Assembly (NCBI RefSeq): GCF_009827545.1
Contig: NZ_WTYS01000001.1
Coordinates: 1,265,772 to 1,329,771 of the forward strand
Direction of reading: 5' to 3'
DNA: 64,000 bases
Origin: Pontixanthobacter gangjinensis
GTDB lineage: Bacteria > Pseudomonadota > Alphaproteobacteria > Sphingomonadales > Sphingomonadaceae
The notes below the pieces were generated by a model. It was not told where the DNA came from. It did not search any database and saw only the letters and a program-made list of their open reading frames with translations. This document shows positions 18,684-28,066 of the stretch, piece by piece; position 1 is the stretch's first letter, and every line of letters starts with the position of its first letter. Both the position numbers and the translations under genes were made by a program.

Positions 18684-20516
18684 TTGGCGATATCTACGCA
18701 ACAAATTGGTCAATTGTCAGGAACATACAGGCGCGCTGCGTTGGTGGGGTCTGCGCTCAGTGTTGTAAGCGGCGCCTCGTTCGGCTCCACAGCAATGGCT
18801 CAATCTGCCGAGTCCCCCGTTTCTCAGGCTGTTGTCCAACCATTGCCTCCTGCCGGAGTAAGCGAGTTGAACTCTGCTCTGCGCCGGCTCGCTGCGAACT
18901 CGCGCGACGTTAATGCCCTGGTTGATGCAGGAAATGCGTCGATCAAGGTCAATGACATTGATGCCGCGATCGGGTTTTTTGGCCGCGCTGAAGAGTTGTC
19001 TCCGGGTAATGCCCGAGTAAAAATCGGGCTTGCGGCCGCCTATGTGCGAAAGCAACGTCCACTTGATGCTTTGCAATTGTTTGATGAAGCAGAGCGGGCC
19101 GGGGCTTCCGCTGGCAACCTTTCGGGCGAGCGCGGCCTCGCATATGATCTTGTCGGTGACAATGGATCGGCGCAATTTCACTATCAGCAGGCGCTTCGCC
19201 TTAAGGACGAAGACGAACTGCGCCGCCGTCTTGCTTTAAGTTACGCGATGGCGGGTGATCGAAATGAGTTTGAAAAGACGCTCTATCCCCTGATTGTGAA
19301 GGAAGATTTTGCCTCCTACAGAACGCGTGCCTTTGGTCTCGCAATTCTCGGTGAAGAGGCTGAGGCAATTGCCATTACAGAAGCAGTTATGCCGCGAAAT
19401 CTTTCTGCCCGGATTGCGCCGTATTTGCGATATTTGCCCCGCCTTACAAAGGCTCAGCAGGCAGCGGCAGCCAATCTTGGCATATTCCCGCGCGCAGCCC
19501 AGATCGGACGAGACGCACCGCAAATTGCCCAATATGCCGGATCGGAAGCAGCCGCACGGAGCGCAGATGCCCGGTTGACCCCGCAAGGCGAGCCGCTTGG
19601 CCGACGCGAAGATTCAACCAGCCAGCGCCGCCGCCCGGATCGTGGTCGTAGCGCGGTCGAGCAAGCTGCCAAACCGGTTGACGCCAAGCCTGCGCCATCG
19701 ACAGCACAGGCAGACGCGGACACCCCGTCAAGATCGTCCCGGCCATCTTTGGCATCGATTTCAGATCCGTTGGCCCGCACCAGAGCGCCACAACGAATCC
19801 GTGTCAGAAAATCCGAGGTGGCCAAGCCCGAAGATCCGCCAATTGAAGATAGCCCGCCTGCGCAAGCATCAATTGCCGTGCAATCGGGTCCGGAGACTTC
19901 CGCTGGTACCTCTAGGCCCGCTACGTCGAGTCGGGCCGAACCCGTGGCCGCTTTGATCGCCCGCACTGATGGCGAACTGACGACAACCGCTGCTATTGAT
20001 GAACCTGGATTTGATTTGGCGCGGGTCGGCCAGAGCGGCTCCACTGTTCCCGCGCAGGCTCTCGCCAAACCAGCGCCTGCTGACGCACCCACAACCGTGG
20101 CCGACGCGTTCGCTAGCTTCACTTTGGAGCCGACAACCGGTCCTGCGATGAAGCCGGGTGTCGTTGATATTCTGTCAATCGAGCCACCTCGCGAAGTTGC
20201 ACGGAAGCCGGAACCCAAACTAGCGGCCGAACCGAAACCGCCTGCCAATCCGAGACGCTACTGGGTGCAGGTTGCAACCGGGCGCGACCGATCTGCGTTG
20301 AAGTTTGATTGGCGCCGGATAAGCCGCAAGACACCTGATATTCTAGGCGATAAATCTTCATTTGTGGCCGGATGGGGGCAAACCAATCGCTTGCTTGCCG
20401 GACCCTATTCAAGCTCCAGAGAGGCGCAATCGGCGGTTTCCGAATTGAAGGCAAAGGATGTAGACAGCTTTACCTTCACCAGCGCCGAAGGTGAGGAAGT
20501 CGAGCCGCTGAAATAG
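18684..20516 (+). CDS. Exported TPR and SPOR domain protein
   Basis: Seen: a signal-peptide-like N-terminus (Arg-Arg followed by a hydrophobic alanine- and serine-rich stretch ending near STAMAQS), then a helical repeat region of TPR type over roughly 250 residues (segments such as VNALVDAGNASIKVNDIDAA), a low-complexity Pro/Ala/Ser linker, and a C-terminal SPOR-like domain (YWVQVATGRDRSALK ... AGPYSSSREAQSAVSELK). Known: SPOR domains bind denuded septal glycan. Inferred: a periplasmic division-associated protein, consistent with its place right after ftsZ. The start is uncertain: no ATG fits; TTG 18684 (used) or GTG 18654 are candidates, since anything earlier lies in the ftsZ terminator. 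The signal could also be a membrane anchor. Confidence 0.72.
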   Translation: MAISTQQIGQLSGTYRRAALVGSALSVVSGASFGSTAMAQSAESPVSQAVVQPLPPAGVSELNSALRRLAANSRDVNALVDAGNASIKVNDIDAAIGFFGRAEELSPGNARVKIGLAAAYVRKQRPLDALQLFDEAERAGASAGNLSGERGLAYDLVGDNGSAQFHYQQALRLKDEDELRRRLALSYAMAGDRNEFEKTLYPLIVKEDFASYRTRAFGLAILGEEAEAIAITEAVMPRNLSARIAPYLRYLPRLTKAQQAAAANLGIFPRAAQIGRDAPQIAQYAGSEAAARSADARLTPQGEPLGRREDSTSQRRRPDRGRSAVEQAAKPVDAKPAPSTAQADADTPSRSSRPSLASISDPLARTRAPQRIRVRKSEVAKPEDPPIEDSPPAQASIAVQSGPETSAGTSRPATSSRAEPVAALIARTDGELTTTAAIDEPGFDLARVGQSGSTVPAQALAKPAPADAPTTVADAFASFTLEPTTGPAMKPGVVDILSIEPPREVARKPEPKLAAEPKPPANPRRYWVQVATGRDRSALKFDWRRISRKTPDILGDKSSFVAGWGQTNRLLAGPYSSSREAQSAVSELKAKDVDSFTFTSAEGEEVEPLK

Positions 20517-20675
20517 GCCGCTTGGAGGCTTGTCTAGGGGTTTTGCACAGACTGTGAACAGCCTAAATGACTTCTCCCCAGCGCTGCGGGACCATCTGAT
20601 TGCAAGTGAATCGTTGCCACGCCATCCCCGCATCATGATTAATGGAACACCCACAAAGTCCAGTAGTTCGCCGCG

Positions 20676-21182
20676 ATGAGGACCAGCCAAAAGTTCTTTT
20701 CGGCGAATGATGATGCGGCCCCGGTCGATATGCTCGCCGCATTGTTCGAAGCGCGCGGTTGGCCATTTGAGGCGCTATCTCGCGAAGAAATTTCCGTTGA
20801 AATTCAAGGAAGCTGGGCAAAGTATCAGCTTAGGGCGATTTGGCGTTCAGATGACAATGTATTGCAATTGCTGTGCCTGCCCGATGTGCGTGTTGCAAAG
20901 GACAAGCTGACGCCTGCCTATGAATTGCTGGCTAAGGTTAACGAACAATTGTGGCTTGGTCATTTTGACATTTGGTCCAAAGGCGGAGTGCTGGTGTACC
21001 GGAACGCGGCGCTGCTTGGCGATGAGGGGCTGCTAAGCCTCGACCGGGCGCAGGCCATTGTCGAAACAGCGGTTGAAGAATGTGACCGGTTCTACCCCGC
21101 GTTTCAGTTCGTTTTGTGGGGCGACAAAACGCCCGCAGATGCGCTTGATAGCGCGCTTGTCGATGCGGCGGGTGAAGCCTAG
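20676..21182 (+). CDS. YbjN-domain protein
   Basis: 168-residue cytoplasmic protein with the YbjN-like (type III chaperone-like fold) layout. Seen: an N-terminal segment DMLAALFEARGWPFE, a central beta region with Trp-rich strands, KVNEQLWLGHFDIW, LVYRN, and a C-terminal helix ETAVEECDRFYPAFQFVLW. Known: such proteins occur widely in alphaproteobacteria, often directly upstream of proC; in E. coli, YbjN affects stress responses and motility, but the biochemical role is unknown. Here it lies 33 bases before proC on the same strand, so co-transcription is likely. Confidence 0.8.
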   Translation: MRTSQKFFSANDDAAPVDMLAALFEARGWPFEALSREEISVEIQGSWAKYQLRAIWRSDDNVLQLLCLPDVRVAKDKLTPAYELLAKVNEQLWLGHFDIWSKGGVLVYRNAALLGDEGLLSLDRAQAIVETAVEECDRFYPAFQFVLWGDKTPADALDSALVDAAGEA

Positions 21183-21215
21183 GCTTGGTCCCTGACTTAA
21201 TTTTTGGGGGCAAAG

Positions 21216-22022
21216 ATGGCGTTCGAGAAAATTCTGATTGTCGGTTTTGGCACTATGACCGGCGCCATGGTCGACGGCTGGCTGAAGGCCGGTGTCCCTG
21301 CGTCTCGCTTTGAAGTGTATCACCCGCGCGAAACAGACGTGGCGCACGGCCTAATCGTGCATAATCAATGGCCGACTAAGAAATTTGATGCGGTCCTGCT
21401 CGGCGTGAAGCCTTATATGATCGATGATATTGCGGCTGATCTAGGGCGCCTGCTGGGACCCGATACGGTGCTGCTATCGGTGCTCGCCGGCGTTGAATTG
21501 AACAGTTATTCCGACCGCTTTCCGCACGCAGGTGGCATAGTGCGGTTTATGCCAAATTTGGCGGCGGCCCTATGCAAATCTCCCAATGCATTGATTGGCT
21601 CAGGATTGAGCGAAGGAGCGCGCTGCTCTGTGTCCGAGCTTGCCAATCAGATCGGGACTGCTGAATGGATTGAGGATGAGGCGCAATTCGATTTGGTAAC
21701 CGCACTTGCCGGATCCGGTCCGGGCTTCGTTTATCGGTTTATGGATGCGTTGGCAGCCGGAGCTACCGACCTTGGGCTCGAAGCGTCTCAGGCAGGGCGG
21801 CTTGCAGTGGCGATGGTGGAAGGTGCTGCGGCGCTCGCCAGCGCTTCGGATTATTCCCCGGGCGAACTGGCGCAACGGGTCGCAAGCCCCGGCGGGATGA
21901 CGCAAAGGGGCCTGGATGTGCTTGATCGGGATGCTGCACTGAAGGATTTGATGACTGAGTGTTTACGCGCCGCGCGCGACAGGGGCGTAGAAATGGCCGC
22001 TGAAGCGAGGCAGAATGGTTAA
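21216..22022 (+). CDS. proC: Pyrroline-5-carboxylate reductase
   Basis: NAD(P)H-dependent last step of proline synthesis. Seen: N-terminal Rossmann loop IVGFGTMTGAMVDGW; the substrate-domain signatures LAGSGPGFVYRFMDALAAGA and the C-terminal VASPGGMTQRGLDVLD, all characteristic of the family; 268 residues. Start: ATG 21216 follows GGGGGCAAAG; an upstream in-frame TTG at 21204 is less likely. ProB, the first enzyme of the same pathway, is 3.2 kb downstream; ProA is not in the window. Confidence 0.95.
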   Translation: MAFEKILIVGFGTMTGAMVDGWLKAGVPASRFEVYHPRETDVAHGLIVHNQWPTKKFDAVLLGVKPYMIDDIAADLGRLLGPDTVLLSVLAGVELNSYSDRFPHAGGIVRFMPNLAAALCKSPNALIGSGLSEGARCSVSELANQIGTAEWIEDEAQFDLVTALAGSGPGFVYRFMDALAAGATDLGLEASQAGRLAVAMVEGAAALASASDYSPGELAQRVASPGGMTQRGLDVLDRDAALKDLMTECLRAARDRGVEMAAEARQNG

Positions 22023-22134
22023 TCTGCTGCCGGATAGTTTTTTCGGTTTTGCTTGAAAAACTGTCAATTAGTCCCGATATTGCCCTCAGAGCCGGCGCCT
22101 ATCGGGGCGGCGGGAAAATGGAGTTTAGATCACA

Positions 22135-22914
22135 ATGGCTGATTGGAACAATGGTCGCGGAGCGCGCACCAATTTCAACGTAGCGCCCGGCATCAATGCT
22201 GACACCGGAAGCGCAGTCACATTTGACGAGGGCCTGCGCAAGCATATGCTCTCGATTTACAATTATATGACATCGGGCATCTTGCTGACCGGTGTTGTTG
22301 CCTTGTTGTTTGCCGAATCGGGCATGGCCGCTGATATTATGATCAATGGCGGCATCTTGAAATGGGTGCTTATCCTGTCACCTCTTGCTGTTGTAATGGC
22401 GATGAGCTTTGGCCGTAATAAATTCAGCACTGTGACCCTTCAAGGAATGTTCTGGGGATTTGCGATCCTGATGGGGCTTTCAATGTCGACCATTTTCTTG
22501 GTTTACACAGCAAGTTCAATCGCGGTCACTTTCTTTGCGACCTCTGCGGCCTTCGCGGGTCTCAGCCTGTTTGGTTACACCACTAAAAAGAATATGTCCG
22601 GCATGGGCAGCTTCCTGATTATGGGCGTTGTCGGCCTGATCGTTGCGATGGTCCTCAATATGTGGCTGCAATCACCTGGCCTGATGTATGCGATCAGCTT
22701 CATTGGTGTACTGATTTTCGCAGGTCTGACCGCCTATGATACGCAGCGTTTGAAGAAGGAATACCTGTCGATCAAGCAGGCAGGTATGACAAACCCTGCA
22801 ATTGCAGCAGCCTATCCAATGGGTAAGATTGTGATCATGGGCGCGCTGACACTGTATCTGGATTTCATCAACATGTTCCAGTTCTTGCTATCGTTCTTGG
22901 GCAGCCAAGATTGA
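22135..22914 (+). CDS. Bax inhibitor-1/YccA family membrane protein
   Basis: Seen: 259 residues; about 45 polar N-terminal residues followed by seven hydrophobic segments; the family-typical region AGLTAYDTQRLK between the last helices and a C-terminal helix ending FQFLLSFLGSQD. Known: bacterial BI-1/YccA proteins are inner-membrane proteins, some acting as pH-gated calcium leak channels, while E. coli YccA modulates FtsH. Which activity applies here cannot be read from sequence. Single gene with its own terminator downstream. Confidence 0.9.
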   Translation: MADWNNGRGARTNFNVAPGINADTGSAVTFDEGLRKHMLSIYNYMTSGILLTGVVALLFAESGMAADIMINGGILKWVLILSPLAVVMAMSFGRNKFSTVTLQGMFWGFAILMGLSMSTIFLVYTASSIAVTFFATSAAFAGLSLFGYTTKKNMSGMGSFLIMGVVGLIVAMVLNMWLQSPGLMYAISFIGVLIFAGLTAYDTQRLKKEYLSIKQAGMTNPAIAAAYPMGKIVIMGALTLYLDFINMFQFLLSFLGSQD

Positions 22915-22941
22915 TAGTTACATAAAAGACTCATTTAATAG

Positions 22942-22979
22942 TGCCCGGGATGTATAGCGCATTCCGGGCATTTTCTTTC
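22942..22979 (+). terminator. Intrinsic terminator after the Bax1-inhibitor-like gene
   Basis: 11-bp stem with one G-U pair (22942-22952 with 22960-22970), 7-base loop, then TTTTCTTTC. It starts 28 bases after the stop codon. Confidence 0.85.
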
Positions 22980-23066
22980 GTGAATTGAAGCTTTAGGGTC
23001 CATCTTCAGACCAGAGTAAGGCAACGTGATCCACGGTGCCTTTTTGGGCTTCGGAGGAAATACGCA

Positions 23067-24065
23067 ATGTTGCAGGCGAATGCTGCGAAAATACGTTTGG
23101 TCGCTGCCTCTATGGGGCTGGCTCTGCTGGCCGGTTGTGTGACGCCGCCGCCACCTCCTCCTCCGCCTCCACCGCCTCCTCCACCTGTGGTAAAAATCAT
23201 TCCGCCTCGGCCAGTGCCGCCGGGTGGCGCGGTTCCTTCGATGTATGTTCCGCCCCGCGATGCCTACGGAATTCGGCAGACGGTCAATTACGGTCTTTCG
23301 ACCCCGCAGACCGTGTGGAACCTTCGCTCTGCGTTGAATGTCGCCGCGCTGAATTGCCAAGGGCCGCAATATGAGGCGCTGATCCCTGCTTATAGCGCGC
23401 TGCTCGATAACAATAAGCGCGAACTCAGTAAGGTGAACAGCCAAATCGAAGCCGAGTATCGAACAACTTACGGTCGGACATATCGCGACGAGCTCGATAA
23501 TTATATGACCAGGGTGTATAATTATTACGCTCTTCCAAATGCGCAGACCCAGTTTTGCAATATGGCGTTGGAAATCTCCAATGCCTCATTACTAATGGAG
23601 CCCGGCGCGCTTGAAACCTTCGCAGTGCAAAATCTGCAGAAGATGGAAGGCGTGTTCAATCAATTCTACAACGCGTTGGAGCAATATCGAATCGACGTTG
23701 CAGCATGGGACGCAGAATATGCGCCACCTCCTCCGATCTACACCAGCACATTTGCACCCACAGCAGGCTATGGAACTGAAGCAGCGCCAGTGACGGGGGT
23801 GCCAGTGACGGGGGTGCCAGTGGACGGGCCTCCAGTCGTTGGGCAGGGCGCCTATGCTGCTCCAGCCCCGGCGGGCATAATCGCGATTGAGGTCGCTCCT
23901 TCGGATGCAGTCGATGGTCAACCTGACGACGCCGCCGTAGAGGGCAGTACAGCCGAAGGTGATCGAGCCGAAGCCGCACCAACACCAAGTTTTACGCAAA
24001 GCGCCCCGATCGTATTCGTAAGCGATCCGGTGGTCGAACAAACGGAATCCGAAGACGAGGAATAA
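23067..24065 (+). CDS. Proline-rich lipoprotein of unknown function
   Basis: No family recognised with confidence. Seen: lipoprotein signal peptide with lipobox LLAGC (Cys near residue 26), directly followed by a run of 14 prolines, then a helical central domain (about residues 65-215) with conserved-looking Tyr, Asn and Gln, and a low-complexity Pro/Val/Ala/Glu tail. A 15-base unit is tandemly duplicated in the tail. The ribosome site GGAGG lies 9 bases before ATG 23067. Inferred: an outer-membrane-anchored or periplasmic lipoprotein; the proline run could act as a rigid spacer. It stands alone between a terminator and obgE. Confidence 0.75.
   Translation: MLQANAAKIRLVAASMGLALLAGCVTPPPPPPPPPPPPPPVVKIIPPRPVPPGGAVPSMYVPPRDAYGIRQTVNYGLSTPQTVWNLRSALNVAALNCQGPQYEALIPAYSALLDNNKRELSKVNSQIEAEYRTTYGRTYRDELDNYMTRVYNYYALPNAQTQFCNMALEISNASLLMEPGALETFAVQNLQKMEGVFNQFYNALEQYRIDVAAWDAEYAPPPPIYTSTFAPTAGYGTEAAPVTGVPVTGVPVDGPPVVGQGAYAAPAPAGIIAIEVAPSDAVDGQPDDAAVEGSTAEGDRAEAAPTPSFTQSAPIVFVSDPVVEQTESEDEE
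23786..23822 (+). repeat. 15-bp tandem repeat inside the lipoprotein gene
   Basis: Two perfect copies of GCCAGTGACGGGGGT (23786-23800 and 23801-23815) followed by a partial third copy. They encode the repeated pentad VTGVP in frame, so copy-number change would alter the protein length by five residues without a frameshift. Confidence 0.85.
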
Positions 24066-24132
24066 CTCCGGCATCGAAGGGAAGCATGCGAGACCGCTAG
24101 CCTTGGCAAGCGATTGTCAGTAAGGGCTGCGG

Positions 24133-25188
24133 ATGCATTTTCTCGACCAAGCCAAAATATACCTCCAATCGGGTGCCGGTGGCCCCGGTGCCGTCAGTTT
24201 TCGGCGCGAAATGTATGTCGAATATGGCGGCCCCGATGGCGGCAATGGCGGCAAGGGTGGCGACATTGTGTTCGAAGCCGTGGCTGGCCTGAATACTTTG
24301 ATCGATTTCCGGTATTCGCAACATTTCAAAGCCAAGCGTGGCAACCACGGTATGGGCCGCGACCGGACAGGACGCGGCGCGGAGGATCTGGTCATTAAGG
24401 TACCAGTTGGCACCCAAGTTATGTCTGAAGACAAGGAAGAGGTGCTCGCCGACTTTACGGAAGTAGGACAGCGGATCACTTTCCTTGAAGGCGGAATGGG
24501 GGGGCGCGGCAATGCTAGCTATAAAAGCTCGACCAATCGCGCCCCACGGCAGCATCAACCGGGCGAAGCGAGCCAGGAATTGTGGGTTTGGTTGCGTCTG
24601 AAGCTGCTCGCCGATGTCGGTATGTTGGGCCTGCCTAACGCTGGAAAATCGACCTTTATTAATGCGGTTTCCAACGCCAAGGCCAAGGTAGGCGCGTATG
24701 CGTTCACGACCTTGGTTCCCAAACTCGGCGTGGTTCATCACAAAGGCCGCGAGTTCGTGCTCGCGGATATTCCCGGCTTGATTGAAGGTGCTGCTGAAGG
24801 CGCTGGTATTGGTGACCGGTTTCTTGGCCATATCGAACGCTGCCGGGTGCTGATCCATCTGGTCGATATTTCCGGAGATGACCCGGCCAAGGCGATGAAA
24901 ATCGTGCGTGACGAGCTTGCAGCCTATGGTTCGGGACTTGAAGACAAGCCGCAGCTGATTGCGCTCAACAAGATTGACCTTGCCGATGCCGAGTTGGCAG
25001 AAGGCTTTGCCAAGGAATTGCTCGAGGCTGGCGCGGAGAAAGTCTTCGCCGTTTCTGGGGCAACAGGCCAAGGCATCAGCGAGATGCTGGATGATGTGCT
25101 TACTTATCTGCCAGACCGGACCTCAACCGAGACACAAGCGGCAGAAGAAGAATCAATTGACGAAGCGGAACCTTGGTCGCCAATCTGA
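24133..25188 (+). CDS. obgE: Obg family GTPase
   Basis: Essential GTPase involved in 50S ribosome assembly and stress signalling. Seen: N-terminal glycine-rich Obg fold (GGPDGGNGGKGGD near residue 36 and GGMGGRGNASYKSSTN near 120); G-domain motifs GLPNAGKS (G1), TTLVPKLGV (G2), DIPGLIEGAAEG (G3), NKID (G4). 351 residues, with a short acidic C-terminal tail. Followed by proB after about 60 bases on the same strand, an arrangement common in bacteria (Obg then glutamate kinase). Confidence 0.97.
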   Translation: MHFLDQAKIYLQSGAGGPGAVSFRREMYVEYGGPDGGNGGKGGDIVFEAVAGLNTLIDFRYSQHFKAKRGNHGMGRDRTGRGAEDLVIKVPVGTQVMSEDKEEVLADFTEVGQRITFLEGGMGGRGNASYKSSTNRAPRQHQPGEASQELWVWLRLKLLADVGMLGLPNAGKSTFINAVSNAKAKVGAYAFTTLVPKLGVVHHKGREFVLADIPGLIEGAAEGAGIGDRFLGHIERCRVLIHLVDISGDDPAKAMKIVRDELAAYGSGLEDKPQLIALNKIDLADAELAEGFAKELLEAGAEKVFAVSGATGQGISEMLDDVLTYLPDRTSTETQAAEEESIDEAEPWSPI

Positions 25189-25245
25189 TTTCTTGGCAAC
25201 GTGCTTGCTTCAAAAAAGAACGCATTGTCGCTAGATGATGGCGCT

Positions 25246-26379
25246 ATGACAATCGAATCGCTTCGCGATCTGACATCGGCAGAGACTTGCAGCACGTTGG
25301 TGCTGAAAGTCGGTTCGTCGCTACTGGTCGATGCGAAAGGCCAGCCGCGGCAAGAATGGTTGGCCGGATTGGTCGATGAAATCGCTAAGATGTGTGCGCT
25401 GGGCCAAAGGATCGTGGTCGTCAGCTCTGGGGCGATTGCGCTGGGTGCGGCGCGGCTGGGATTGCCCAAAGGCGGACGCGCCAGCCTCGCCGATGCGCAA
25501 GCTGCGGCTTCGGTCGGCCAGATTGCACTTTCCGGTTTGTGGTCCAGCCTCCTTGAGCAACGGGGGCTTTCTGCGGCCCAAATGCTGGTCACTTTGGGTG
25601 ATCTTGAAGAACGCCGGCGTTATCTCAACGCATCTTCGACCTTATCACGCTTGCTCGAAGCCGGTGTTGTGCCAGTAGTGAACGAGAATGACAGCGTGGC
25701 CACCGAAGAAATCCGTTTTGGGGACAATGACCGACTAGCGGCACGTGTCGGCCAGGCGGCTGGTGCAAATGCGGTGATCTTGCTGTCAGACGTCGACGGA
25801 TTGATGGACCGCGATCCGGCCGAGCCCGGGGCTCAATTCGTACCGATTGTGCGCGGGGTGACAGATACTATTCGCGCCATGGCCGGCGCTATTTCTGGTT
25901 CCGGAATGGGTTCGGGGGGAATGGTTTCGAAGATTCAAGCAGCTGAAATTGCTGAACGCGCGGGCATCTCTCTCGCGATTATTAACGGTCAAAATCAATG
26001 CCCAATTTCGCGTGCCGTCGAACGGAATCTCGGGACTATCTTTGTGCCAACTCGCCAAGATGGCGCTAAGCGTGCTTGGCTGGGTGGTCGGATTGCCCCG
26101 CTTGGCACATTGGTGGTGGATGAAGGCTGTATCGCGGCATTGGCGAAGGGTGCCAGCCTGCTTGCAGCGGGCATCGTGAGAGTAGACGGTACATTTGAGC
26201 GGAGCCAATTGGTGACCATCGCTGACAGCGATGGATGCGCAATTGCACAAGGGCTGGCCGAATATGACGCAGAAACTTGCGTGCGGCTGTCCGGGAAACG
26301 CCAGTCAGAACAGGCAGAGATCTTGGGCCACGCACCGCGATCAGCTGTTGTTCACCGCGACCACATGGTGATGTTATGA
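25246..26379 (+). CDS. proB: Glutamate 5-kinase
   Basis: First enzyme of proline synthesis. Seen: amino-acid-kinase fold with VLKVGSSLLVD, VVVSSGAIALGAARLG, NENDSVATEEIRFGDND, LLSDVDGL and GSGMGSGGMVSKI, followed by a C-terminal PUA domain (about the last 80 residues). The start ATG 25246 is chosen because it gives the expected short leader before the first beta strand; a GTG at 25201 in frame would add 15 residues, and neither has a good ribosome site. The stop overlaps the next ATG as ATGA. Confidence 0.94.
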   Translation: MTIESLRDLTSAETCSTLVLKVGSSLLVDAKGQPRQEWLAGLVDEIAKMCALGQRIVVVSSGAIALGAARLGLPKGGRASLADAQAAASVGQIALSGLWSSLLEQRGLSAAQMLVTLGDLEERRRYLNASSTLSRLLEAGVVPVVNENDSVATEEIRFGDNDRLAARVGQAAGANAVILLSDVDGLMDRDPAEPGAQFVPIVRGVTDTIRAMAGAISGSGMGSGGMVSKIQAAEIAERAGISLAIINGQNQCPISRAVERNLGTIFVPTRQDGAKRAWLGGRIAPLGTLVVDEGCIAALAKGASLLAAGIVRVDGTFERSQLVTIADSDGCAIAQGLAEYDAETCVRLSGKRQSEQAEILGHAPRSAVVHRDHMVML

Positions 26380-27284
26380 CTGTGGCAATTACCGGCGGCA
26401 CCGGCTTTGTCGGGCAAGCCGTTCTTGATGTGATGGCGGAAAAGGGCATTCCCGTCAGGGCGCTGGCGCGAACGGTTCCGACCGACCGAAACGAGGTGGA
26501 ATGGATTGCAGGCAGCCTGTCAGATCGCGACGCGCTGGGCAGCCTGACAAAAGGCGTTGATGTGGTCATCCATATCGCCGGATTGACTAACACCCCTGAT
26601 CCGGCCCAATTCGAAATTGCCAATGTTACCGGCACCGCCGCCTTGATTGACGCGACGAAGGCAGCCGATATTAAGCGTTTCATCTTTGTTTCCTCGCTTT
26701 CGGCGCGCAAACCAGATTTGTCGGCCTATGGCGCGTCAAAGCTGGCGGCGGAAAAGCTCGTCGAAGCAAGCGGGTTGGAATGGACGATTGTCCGTCCACC
26801 AGGCGTTTATGGGCCGCGAGACGTCGATTACCTCGATATGTTCAAAGCGGCGCGTTTAGGTGTTGTTCCTTTGCCGCCGGGCGGGGCATCATCGATGATC
26901 CATGTCGATGATCTTGCAAGTTTGCTGATTGCGCTCGTGTCGCCATCACCAAAAATCCGGCGCAAGGTTTTTGAACCCGATGATGGGCGAGAAGGCGGCT
27001 GGTCGCATAAGGAAATGGCAGCAGCAATTGGCGATGCGTTTGGGCGACGGGTGCTTGCTCCGCATTTGCCAAAATCGGTGCTGCTTGGCGCCGCCAAGAT
27101 TGATCGTTTGATCAGGCGTGACAAAGCCAAACTGACTGCGGACCGGGTAGGTTATATGTGCCACCCTAATTGGGTTTCGCGGTCTGACAGAGCGATCCCG
27201 CCAGAGGTTTGGATGCCCGCAATAGCGACGCCGGAAGGTCTTAAGTCGACCGTGGATTGGTATCGCCAAAAGGGCTGGCTTTAG
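26376..27284 (+). CDS. NAD(P)-dependent epimerase/dehydratase-like protein
   Basis: Short-chain dehydrogenase of the extended/atypical type. Seen: N-terminal TGGTGFVGQAVLD (GxxGxxG), DVVIHIAGLTN, FVSSLSA, and YGASKLAAEKLV, where Tyr and Lys form the catalytic YxxxK. About 302 residues. Known relatives act on nucleotide sugars or are complex I subunit-like (NDUFA9-type). The substrate cannot be read from the sequence. ATG overlaps the proB stop (ATGA), so it is probably co-translated. Its stop overlaps by four bases the stop of the convergent cysH. Confidence 0.85.
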   Translation: MTVAITGGTGFVGQAVLDVMAEKGIPVRALARTVPTDRNEVEWIAGSLSDRDALGSLTKGVDVVIHIAGLTNTPDPAQFEIANVTGTAALIDATKAADIKRFIFVSSLSARKPDLSAYGASKLAAEKLVEASGLEWTIVRPPGVYGPRDVDYLDMFKAARLGVVPLPPGGASSMIHVDDLASLLIALVSPSPKIRRKVFEPDDGREGGWSHKEMAAAIGDAFGRRVLAPHLPKSVLLGAAKIDRLIRRDKAKLTADRVGYMCHPNWVSRSDRAIPPEVWMPAIATPEGLKSTVDWYRQKGWL

Positions 27285-28066
27285 AACGCCGGATCGAAAC
27301 CTGGCGGCAATTCGCCATCTTCTCCGAGCGGTGTGTGAATGCCGCACTCGGTTTTGTCCCAGCCTTTCCAGCGTCCTGAACGCGGGTCTTCGCCGGGCGC
27401 GACCTTGTTGGTGCAGGGCGCGCAACCGATTGAAGGATATCCTTGCTCGACCAGCGGATGGCGCGGCAAGTCATGTTTTTCAAAATGGGCCTGAATATCC
27501 TGCGCTGTCCAATCGATCAGGGGATTAATCTTCAGCCTCCCATGCGCATCGGAAGTATCCACTTCAAAGCGAGGTAAATTGGCCCGTGTGGCCGACTGAA
27601 ACGCTTTGCGTCCGGTCAAAGTTGCATCATAATCTACCAGCGCATTGGCAAGCGGGATGACTTTGCGGATTTCGCAGCAGCCATCGGGATCATAGGACCA
27701 GCGTAGGCCCGTTTCATCTTTAGCGGCGAGAGCTTCGGCATCAGGCGTCAGATTGCGCAAATTGGTTAAGCCGAGCTTTGTTGCCAGCTCGTCGCGATAA
27801 GCGATTGTCTCGGGGAAATGCTTTCCCGTTTGGAGAAATAGCACTGGTAGGTCCGGTGCAACTTCGGCAATCAAATGCAGCAGAACCGCGCTTTCTGCGC
27901 CAAAGCTCGATACAGTTGCAAGATCACCAACCACATTGTCGTCAATCAGATTCGCCAGCATCTCGCGGGTGTCCTGGCCGCGAAACACGCGGTTCAACCG
28001 AACGGCGTCCTCGTCTGTAAAACGTGGTGTTGTGTCGATACGGTCAATGGCGCGCTGTATATTCAT
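27281..28066 (-). CDS. cysH: Phosphoadenylyl/adenylyl-sulfate reductase, APS type
   Basis: Reduces activated sulfate to sulfite with thioredoxin. Seen: PP-loop-type region VSSFGAESAVLLH; two cysteine pairs (DGCCEIRK and GCAPCT), which in this family ligate a 4Fe-4S cluster and mark APS rather than PAPS reductases; and the catalytic ECGIH near the C-terminus. Start: ATG 28066 overlaps the DUF934 stop as TGATG, giving about 261 residues; an upstream in-frame start at 28093 lies inside the neighbour. Last gene of the minus-strand sulfur operon. Confidence 0.92.
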   Translation of the reverse strand: MNIQRAIDRIDTTPRFTDEDAVRLNRVFRGQDTREMLANLIDDNVVGDLATVSSFGAESAVLLHLIAEVAPDLPVLFLQTGKHFPETIAYRDELATKLGLTNLRNLTPDAEALAAKDETGLRWSYDPDGCCEIRKVIPLANALVDYDATLTGRKAFQSATRANLPRFEVDTSDAHGRLKINPLIDWTAQDIQAHFEKHDLPRHPLVEQGYPSIGCAPCTNKVAPGEDPRSGRWKGWDKTECGIHTPLGEDGELPPGFDPAF

